DNA from: an uncultured Verrucomicrobiota bacterium
GTDB taxonomy: Bacteria; Verrucomicrobiota; Verrucomicrobiia; Methylacidiphilales; Verrucolacustridaceae
Assembly: GCA_903905395.1 (NCBI GenBank)
Contig: CAIVGD010000265.1
Span: 1 to 12,816 of the forward strand
Direction: 5' to 3'
Length of the DNA stretch: 12,816 bases
Made by a program: the position numbers and the translations under genes. Shown in pieces: positions 8,901 to 12,816 of this stretch; position 1 is the first letter of the stretch, and each line of letters starts with the position of its first letter. The notes below the pieces were generated by a model. It ran no database searches. It worked only from the letters and a program-made list of their open reading frames with translations, and was not told where the DNA came from.

Positions 8901-9989
8901 GCAATCGTCCCAGTTGCCTCCCTCGCCGTATCCGTGGGAGCCACCGACGATTCCGCAGGAGATCTGACTTACACATGGTCCGCAAGCGGGCCAATCGGTT
9001 CTCCGCCGGTCTTTTTCACCCCCAACGGCACCAACACCGCCAAGGACTCGGTCGCCTACTTCGAGGCCTTGGGAGACTACCTCCTCACTGTCTTTATTCG
9101 GGATATCGGGGGTCTTGAAACCAGCAGTTCTTTCCACGTCCGCGTAAACCAAACGGCTGAAGCCATACTCCTTTCGCCCCAATCCGCCATCGTAAGTTAT
9201 GGTTCCACTCAGTCCTTCACAGCGATTTTGCAGGACCAGTTCGGTAACGCCATGGCCAGTCAACCCCCATCATTCAATTGGGCCACGAATGGGGGGGGCA
9301 CGATCGACTCTGCCGGCCTCTTCACCGCCACCTCCGTAGGCGGACCTTTCGTGCTCAGTGCCTCGATCGACGGATTCTCAAATGAGGCCGAAGTAACCGT
9401 AACCAAGGCCACGCAAACGGTCACGTTCATCACCTCAACCATCGCGCGGGTCGACGATTCCCGCATCTTAACCCCCTCGGCATCCTCGGGTCTCCTCGTC
9501 TCAGTCGCTAGCTCGGCTCCTTCCGTGGCCAATCTTTTCGGAAACACCCTCTCCTTCCTCTCAGTGGGAAGCGTCACCATCACCGCCAGCCAAACCGGAA
9601 ATGAAAACTATCTCGCGGCGACACCGGTCCTCGCGACCATCACGGTGGATGAGGCGTGGACCAGTGATTCCGATGGCGATGGATTGCCAGCACTACTCGA
9701 ATACGCCTTGGGCGGAAGCACCAACAGCAACGACCAAGCCCTCTTGCCCCAAGCCACCCTCTCCGGATCCATCCTGCGGATGACAGCCGTCGTCCGGACC
9801 AACGATGCCAACTTAATCATTCAGCCCGAAGCTTCCACCGATCTGATAACGAGCTGGTTCTCCAATAACATCACAACCAACACCAACGACCAAACGTCCG
9901 TTCCAGTAGGGTTCCAACGCCGGGAGTACGGCTTTGACGCTGGCACCAATTCCCGCGCCTTCCTCCGCCTCCGCATCACCCAACCTTGA
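5931..9989 (+). CDS. Secreted multidomain subtilisin-like serine protease (S8 family, KP-43-like)
   Basis: This 1352-residue protein starts with a basic, hydrophobic signal or anchor segment (about 8-29), then a Ser/Thr/Pro-rich linker (about 30-105) and a helical prodomain-like part (about 106-190). The S8 catalytic domain (about 195-535) shows Asp209 in QWDGG, His235 in DHATHVAG, oxyanion Asn356 in RSAGN and nucleophile Ser473 in GTSMASP, so it should be active. A beta domain with VTLAWTDP (from 575) and NNLDLKLITPSG resembles the C-terminal jelly roll of KP-43 proteases. Next come an IPT/TIG-like module (about 690-778), a MAM/jelly-roll-like module ending GWYIDDVALL (about 784-961), a PKD-like module (about 965-1078), a Big-type module (about 1079-1158, WATNGGGTIDSAG) and another Ig-like module (to about 1240). 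DSDGDG (1246-1251) and a beta tail ending FLRLRITQP finish it. It likely degrades extracellular protein; substrate specificity is unknown. The ATG at 5931 is chosen because the signal segment begins there, though no ribosome-binding site is visible. An 8-G run lies at 9291-9298. Protease identity is very secure; accessory-domain names are approximate. Confidence 0.93.
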   Translation: MKYRLPPLKLLGGSLLLIIGVTLCVFFLGSPKTPDESNSKTVPARVVSETTSPSSPISSVPSKATSQEFNPATPIPNSSPVNSSSPNLTTTNRPPPSTSTTSRPQKTIADILEGVDLSKPGERERVVAEIQKVEQYRKSEAVRMAQERGLPIRVERPDGTVQEIVDFEGDKPLYFTTHNINAAISTGANILQVSPYSLTGSTFTIGQWDGGSPRSTHQEFGGRVTVKDGSSSIDHATHVAGTMIASGVVSTAKGMATAAKINAYDWNSDIAEMTAAAAVTATDTNKIFISNHSYGYISGWNYVNSGTPTRVWEWYGSGSLTNSVDPDFGLYNTSARDSDSVAFSAPFYLMFRSAGNDRTDNPSDGQTIALTPGSSTVTTYNSASHPKGDGVYLGGFSTIGYDALGKNVITIGSVADAVTSGARDVSKANTSSFSCWGPADDGRIKPDVVANGEGLYSSLNASDSSYGTYSGTSMASPNAAGTAALVAQDYLRLFGMAMRSSTLKGLLIHTADDRGNPGPDYQYGWGLINAKAAVDLIRDQQAITNKLRMKEGLITTTSNTITHNFLWDGTNPIRVTLAWTDPAGAATTTSDLRTARLVNNLDLKLITPSGTTNLPYVMPFVGNWSNSTMSLAATNGVNNVDNVEQVYLASPSGTGTFKAVVTYQGSLSNNQQAYSLLVSGVSDTPAPPPPLLVSSLSPTNAYPGTVTLDLTGTGFLTNTAIRFSRTGLSDISATNVQLFTDTSLRCQATFPTNGVGSWNVISSNSLTQTTTMTNGFTVLGSIWNENFDGAVTAWSTTATTGTSSWNLTTNQFKSMTKSYFASGPTSRSTTYLTSPSFSIPSDATSLQLRFWHSYNLQSTRDGGRLELSIDGGSWFAMETTNTDESFTSNAYNGTISTTSSDINTKMAWTGNSGGFVETIISLNTTSKYAGHSLRIRWVIATNTGTASVGWYIDDVALLGSTSPVNQPPAITTTAHSNLTNSVTDEFGTVYAIVPVASLAVSVGATDDSAGDLTYTWSASGPIGSPPVFFTPNGTNTAKDSVAYFEALGDYLLTVFIRDIGGLETSSSFHVRVNQTAEAILLSPQSAIVSYGSTQSFTAILQDQFGNAMASQPPSFNWATNGGGTIDSAGLFTATSVGGPFVLSASIDGFSNEAEVTVTKATQTVTFITSTIARVDDSRILTPSASSGLLVSVASSAPSVANLFGNTLSFLSVGSVTITASQTGNENYLAATPVLATITVDEAWTSDSDGDGLPALLEYALGGSTNSNDQALLPQATLSGSILRMTAVVRTNDANLIIQPEASTDLITSWFSNNITTNTNDQTSVPVGFQRREYGFDAGTNSRAFLRLRITQP

Positions 9990-10085
9990 GCTGAATCGTT
10001 GACAGGTTTGTGCCTGAAAACCAAAGGTAGGGCGGTCTGTCCCTAGAACGCCTGCGTTGATTTTCCAAACTAGTTCGTCCATCTA

Positions 10086-10106
10086 GGCGGCCTCGGAGAT
10101 GCCGCC
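10086..10106. repeat. Inverted repeat GGCGGC / GCCGCC
   Basis: A perfect 6-bp stem GGCGGC (10086-10091) and GCCGCC (10101-10106) flank a 9-base loop. There is no T tract on either side, so it looks more like an interspersed palindromic element or a protein-stalling hairpin than a classical terminator. Confidence 0.5.
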
Positions 10107-10152
10107 GCTACCTAAACTTCCAACCTCAAGACCGAAAACAATTGTGGGGCGG

Positions 10153-10170
10153 GTCCCGCAGTCGCGGGAC
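10153..10170. repeat. Inverted repeat GTCCCGC / GCGGGAC
   Basis: A perfect 7-bp GC-rich stem, GTCCCGC (10153-10159) and GCGGGAC (10164-10170), closes a 4-base AGTC loop. It directly abuts the next, larger hairpin, so the two could stack or compete. No T-run follows. Confidence 0.55.
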
Positions 10171-10227
10171 TAATCTCCCTCAACCCTCCGGGCCTGCTCA
10201 CTAACCCCGGAGGGGTGAAAGAGATTA
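10171..10227. repeat. Long two-tier inverted repeat (57 bases)
   Basis: The outer arms TAATCTC (10171-10177) and GAGATTA (10221-10227) are perfect complements. The inner arms CCCTCCGGG (10184-10192) and CCCGGAGGG (10206-10214) form a further 9-bp stem. The two tiers are separated by short unpaired stretches, with a 13-base loop at the tip. Two independent matching tiers make chance unlikely. It could be a structured RNA element, a bidirectional terminator or a palindromic repeat; sequence alone does not decide. Confidence 0.6.
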
Positions 10228-10228
10228 G

Positions 10229-10248
10229 CCGGCTGCGCGAGCTGCCGG
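10229..10248. repeat. Hairpin with GCGA tetraloop
   Basis: CCGGCTGC (10229-10236) pairs with GCTGCCGG (10241-10248) apart from one central T-T mismatch, closing a GCGA loop of the stable GNRA class if transcribed on the + strand. It sits one base after the 57-base hairpin, so four palindromes lie nearly end to end between 10086 and 10248. Confidence 0.5.
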
Positions 10249-10269
10249 TTGTTCGTATAAATTACATAT

Positions 10270-10286
10270 GCGCCCCTGCGGGGTGC
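10270..10286. repeat. Inverted repeat GCGCCCC / GGGGTGC
   Basis: GCGCCCC (10270-10276) and GGGGTGC (10280-10286) form a 7-bp stem including one G-T wobble, with a TGC loop. No T-run follows on either side. Confidence 0.4.
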
Positions 10287-10320
10287 TGGAAAACCGAACC
10301 ACTGCACCACCCATCCGAAC

Positions 10321-10340
10321 GGCGCCCACGAACGGGCGCC
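10321..10340. repeat. Inverted repeat GGCGCCC / GGGCGCC
   Basis: A perfect 7-bp stem GGCGCCC (10321-10327) and GGGCGCC (10334-10340) encloses a 6-base loop, ACGAAC. It lies 35 bases beyond the phoU stop codon on the - strand, so it could define the 3' end of the pst-phoU transcript, although no T tract follows. Confidence 0.5.
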
Positions 10341-10375
10341 CTACAATCACTCACAACTTCTACTCTGACTTAAAC

Positions 10376-11098
10376 TTAAACTCGCGGTGCCCGACCCAAC
10401 TCCGCCTCGTGACGGATATCCTTGCCCGTGTAGAGGTAGAAAACTTGCTCGGCAATATTCTTGGCGTGGTCTGCCGCCCTCTCGAAAAACCGCGCCACCA
10501 ACATGAGGTTAAGAGCCCGGGTGATGGTCTTGGGGCTCTCAACCATAAAGCTGGTTAGTTCCCTCTCCAGTTGCCGGTTGATCTCATCCACCCGTACATC
10601 CATCTGGATGATCTCTGCACACTTCTCCGGGGTGATCTCCACAAACGCATCCGTCGCCATGCGGATCATCGTCAGCACATGCGCCGCCATTCGTGGAATA
10701 TCGAGGAGGGGCTTGAGCGGAGGTTCCTCCAAAAGAATCAGGCTTCGCCGGGCAATGGACACTGCCTGATCCCCGATCCGCTCGAGATCACCGCAAAGTT
10801 TAGCCGAAGCCAACATCAATCGGCAGGCCAAAGCCATCGGCGCCTGAGTGGCCATGAAACCAGCCACCATTTCGTCCACCTCCACCTCCAACCGGTCGAT
10901 CTCCTTATCATCCGCAATCGCCTTCTGAGCCTTGACTGCGCTCCGCTCCACCAGCGACTCCAGAGCGATGCTCAGGTTGGTGTGGGCAAGACTGGCCATC
11001 CGCAGGAGGGTTTCACGCAGTACCAACAAATCTCCACGGAAATAACTCCTCACCCGCTCCAGTCGTTCCCCGTTGGCCTCTGTCGTCGGTGCATTCAT
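10376..11098 (-). CDS. phoU: Phosphate-specific transport system accessory protein PhoU
   Basis: The 240-residue product is a two-repeat helical PhoU protein of near-typical length. Each half carries the expected acidic metal-binding signature: CGDLERIGDQAVSIA (about 102-116) and ARFFERAADHAKNIAE (about 202-217). The second has AAD where IGD is common. PhoU proteins are cytoplasmic, bind metal clusters, and in studied bacteria couple the Pst transporter to the PhoR/PhoB-type sensor to repress the phosphate-starvation response. It is the last gene of the pst cluster here, 51 bases downstream of pstB on the same strand, a standard arrangement. The start at ATG 11096-11098 is supported by alignment of the N-terminal helix; the preceding sequence has only a weak AGG about 11 bases upstream. 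The gene ends at TAA (10376-10378), facing the protease gene. Confidence 0.95.
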   Translation of the reverse strand: MNAPTTEANGERLERVRSYFRGDLLVLRETLLRMASLAHTNLSIALESLVERSAVKAQKAIADDKEIDRLEVEVDEMVAGFMATQAPMALACRLMLASAKLCGDLERIGDQAVSIARRSLILLEEPPLKPLLDIPRMAAHVLTMIRMATDAFVEITPEKCAEIIQMDVRVDEINRQLERELTSFMVESPKTITRALNLMLVARFFERAADHAKNIAEQVFYLYTGKDIRHEAELGRAPRV

Positions 11099-11149
11099 TC
11101 TCTTAATACCTACTCGTGCTCAGACTTATGTCAACCGAACCATCATCAC

Positions 11150-11977
11150 TCAACCAAACTTTCCAGAAATATAATCCTCGGTCTGGGGCTTGGCCGGATT
11201 GGTAAACACCCGATGGGTTTCGCCGAATTCAATCAATTCCCCCAGATACATGAAAGCCGTCTGATCCGAGATCCGCCCCGCCTGCTGAAGATTGTGAGTG
11301 ACGATCACCACCGTCACCCGCTTTTTCATCTCCACAATCAACTCCTCAATCTTCGAGGTGGCGATCGGATCCAGTGCGCTCGTCGGCTCGTCAAAAAGAA
11401 CCACGTCGGGATCAGTGGCGATCGCCCGGGCGATGCAGAGCCGTTGTTGCTGCCCGCCGGAAAGATTGTGGGCGAGATGGTGCAACCGGCTTTTCACCTC
11501 GTCCCAAAGCGCCGATTCGCGGAGCGCCTTCTCCACCCGCTCGTCCAGCTCTCTTCGTTTGCTCATTCCCTGCAGACGCAATCCATAGGCCACGTTCTCA
11601 TAGACGCTCTTGGGAAAAGGATTCGGCTTTTGAAAGACCATCCCAAACCGCATCCTCACCCGAATCGGATCCATTCCAGGTCCGAGGATATCCGTTCCCC
11701 CGGGATGAAGTTTAACCGAACCCTCATACCGGTTGCCGGGATAAAGATCATGCATCCGGTTCAAACATCGCAGGAGAGTCGTCTTGCCACACCCGGACGG
11801 TCCGATTATGGCGGTCACCTGATTGGCGGGAACCTCGAGACTGATATTCCGTAACACCTGATTCCTGCCGTAATAAAAGCTGAGATTCTGAATCTCCACC
11901 TTTGTCTGCGGCTTGGCCGCCTCCCCCGAGGAGCCATAGACCGGAACTGCGGATAAGTCGGGAGTCGTGTTCACCAC
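11150..11977 (-). CDS. pstB: Phosphate ABC transporter ATP-binding protein PstB
   Basis: The 275-residue product is the ATPase of the high-affinity phosphate importer PstSCAB, acting as a dimer on the cytoplasmic face. All ABC motifs are intact: Walker A GPSGCGKT (59-66, K65), Q-loop in VFQKPNPFP (Q116), signature LSGGQ (172-176), Walker B VVLFDE (192-197, catalytic E197), D-loop SALD and H-loop H228 in VTHN. VFQKPNPFPKSVYENVAYG and the C-terminal HRVFTNPAKPQTEDYISGKFG-type ending are typical of PstB rather than other ABC ATPases. The start is a GTG (11975-11977) overlapping the end of pstA; the next codon is also GTG. The first 24 residues before VEIQNLSFYYG are slightly longer than usual and could be trimmed only by using another non-ATG start. 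Translation is probably coupled to pstA. Confidence 0.96.
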   Translation of the reverse strand: MVNTTPDLSAVPVYGSSGEAAKPQTKVEIQNLSFYYGRNQVLRNISLEVPANQVTAIIGPSGCGKTTLLRCLNRMHDLYPGNRYEGSVKLHPGGTDILGPGMDPIRVRMRFGMVFQKPNPFPKSVYENVAYGLRLQGMSKRRELDERVEKALRESALWDEVKSRLHHLAHNLSGGQQQRLCIARAIATDPDVVLFDEPTSALDPIATSKIEELIVEMKKRVTVVIVTHNLQQAGRISDQTAFMYLGELIEFGETHRVFTNPAKPQTEDYISGKFG

Positions 11978-12816
11978 TTGATATTCCTTTGGGCATGACG
12001 CCGGAGCAAGATCGCCGCCCCGTTCATACTCAGGGTGATTACCATCAGGACCAACCCAGCCGCGGCGGCGTTGGATTGGAACTCATCCCCGGGCCGCGAG
12101 ACCCAGTTAAACATCTGAATCGGCAAGGCGGTGAAGGGTGAGAAAAGCCAATCAAAGGAGACGAACGGAGGTTGCGCCACGAAAGGGGCGGCTGGCAGGA
12201 AAGCAATGAAGGTCAATGCCCCGATGGTGATGAGCGGGGCGCTCTCCCCGATCGCGCGGGACATCGCCAGAATTACTCCGGTGGCAATTCCTCCCATGGA
12301 GTAAGGGAGGAGATGGTGCCAGACCGCCTGCCAGCGGGTGGCTCCCAAGGCAAATGCCGCTTCCCGGATGGTGGCTGGAATCGTCCGAAACGCCTCCCGG
12401 GTTGAGACGATGACAATCGGCAAAACAAGACAGGCCAGAGCCATTCCACCCGCGAGTACGCTTTGTCCGAAATGGAACTGATATACAAAAAGGCCCAGAG
12501 CCATAAGTCCGTAAAGTATGGACGGCACGCCGGCGAGGTTGGCGATGTTGATTTCCACAAAATCGGTCCACCTGTTTTTGGGCGCGTACTCCTCCAGATA
12601 AATACCCGCCGCAATTCCCAGAGGCACGGCCACGGAGGCAGTTACAATCATCAGCAGGACGGTTCCTACCCAAGCCGAAAGAATTCCCGCCGCCGCCGCC
12701 CGCCGGGACGGGAAAGAGAGGAGAAACTGCCAATCGATCCGAGCGAGCCCGCTGGCCGCCAGATTCAACATGAGAATCGCCAAAACTCCCAACGTGGCCA
12801 GCGTGAGTAGAAAGCC
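11971..12816 (-). CDS. pstA: Phosphate ABC transporter permease PstA (5' end outside window)
   Basis: This is one of two inner-membrane permease subunits of the PstSCAB phosphate importer, the other being PstC. The frame stays open from the stop TGA (11971-11973) to the right edge of the window. The residues GFLLTLATL precede the TTG at 12790-12792, which is therefore probably internal; the real start is beyond 12816. About 282 residues are visible, close to the full family length, so little is missing. Numbered from that TTG, hydrophobic helices are seen at about 1-14, 36-65, 86-106, 112-132, 165-200 and 243-263. The permease EAA loop that contacts the ATPase is clear at 144-163 (EAAFALGATRWQAVWHHLLP). 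A conserved PstA/PstC-like SRAIGESAPL segment lies at 178-187. The gene's last 7 bases overlap the start of pstB (GTGGTGA), so the two are co-transcribed and probably translationally coupled. Confidence 0.95.
   Translation of the reverse strand, partial: GFLLTLATLGVLAILMLNLAASGLARIDWQFLLSFPSRRAAAAGILSAWVGTVLLMIVTASVAVPLGIAAGIYLEEYAPKNRWTDFVEINIANLAGVPSILYGLMALGLFVYQFHFGQSVLAGGMALACLVLPIVIVSTREAFRTIPATIREAAFALGATRWQAVWHHLLPYSMGGIATGVILAMSRAIGESAPLITIGALTFIAFLPAAPFVAQPPFVSFDWLFSPFTALPIQMFNWVSRPGDEFQSNAAAAGLVLMVITLSMNGAAILLRRHAQRNIKW
11984..11990 (-). promoter_or_regulatory. Shine-Dalgarno sequence of pstB inside the end of pstA
   Basis: On the - strand AAAGGAA stands 6 bases before the GTG start of pstB (AAAGGAA-TATCAA-GTG). 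It lies within the last codons of pstA. It supports the GTG at 11977 as the real start in preference to any later codon. Confidence 0.6.

Larger units (their letters stand above)
9990..10375. other. Gene-free convergent intergenic region with a cluster of stem-loops
   Basis: These 386 bases separate the 3' ends of the + strand protease and the - strand phoU. No credible gene lies here. The region is filled with short GC-rich inverted repeats, listed separately, plus weaker ones: TAGGG/CCCTA at 10028-10045 and AACG/CGTT at 10047-10058 followed by TTTT. Some of these probably serve as transcription ends for the two converging genes. The density and variety of palindromes exceed what two terminators need. 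Confidence 0.6.

Noticed and set aside
10028..10340. CRISPR array
   Set aside because: The palindromes differ in sequence and spacing; there is no constant repeat with equal-length spacers and no cas gene nearby.
10268..10558. Small + strand open frame running from the palindrome cluster into phoU
   Set aside because: It crosses several palindromes and the 3' part of phoU in antisense, with no ribosome-binding site and no domain.
10571..11854. Long open frame (427 codons) on the + strand opposite phoU and pstB
   Set aside because: It lies antisense to two unmistakable genes and is rich in His, Pro, Arg and Ser as expected of a mirrored GC-rich frame. It shows no recognisable domain and runs across the gap between two real genes.

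Overview
The window reads as a piece of a chromosome from a Verrucomicrobiota (PVC-group) bacterium. This is inferred from protein style: very large secreted enzymes built from a catalytic core plus many Ig-like modules, aspartate-rich DxDxDG calcium repeats near the C-terminus, and a short final beta module of a kind I associate with this phylum. The DNA is moderately GC-rich, the intergenic DNA carries GC-rich palindromes, and some starts lack a Shine-Dalgarno sequence. No taxonomic marker gene is present, so the assignment is tentative.

Layout, left half (+ strand). Bases 1-5657 hold the 3' part of a giant secreted alpha-amylase-family (GH13) protein. It contains the end of one GH13 module, cut by the window edge, then Ig-like modules, a calcium-repeat block, a DOMON/CBM9-like module and a second complete GH13 module with all catalytic residues. 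It ends in a calcium-repeat and beta C-terminal module. A hairpin terminator candidate follows at 5691-5722, then an AT-rich upstream region (about 5801-5930). Next is a 1352-residue secreted subtilase (S8, KP-43-like) with IPT/TIG-like, MAM/jelly-roll-like, PKD-like and Big-type modules (5931-9989).

Middle (9990-10375). This gene-free stretch between convergent genes is packed with at least six GC-rich stem-loops of different sequence.

Right half (- strand, read from right to left). pstA (5' end beyond the window), pstB and phoU form the distal end of a phosphate-specific transport operon. pstA and pstB overlap by 7 bases, and phoU follows pstB after 51 bases. pstS and pstC would be expected just beyond position 12816.

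Functionally there are two units. One is a pair of co-oriented exoenzyme genes for extracellular polysaccharide (alpha-glucan) and protein breakdown. The other is the housekeeping high-affinity phosphate importer with its PhoU regulator. Nothing in the sequence links the two units beyond adjacency. No RNA gene, transposase, CRISPR array or phage gene was seen.
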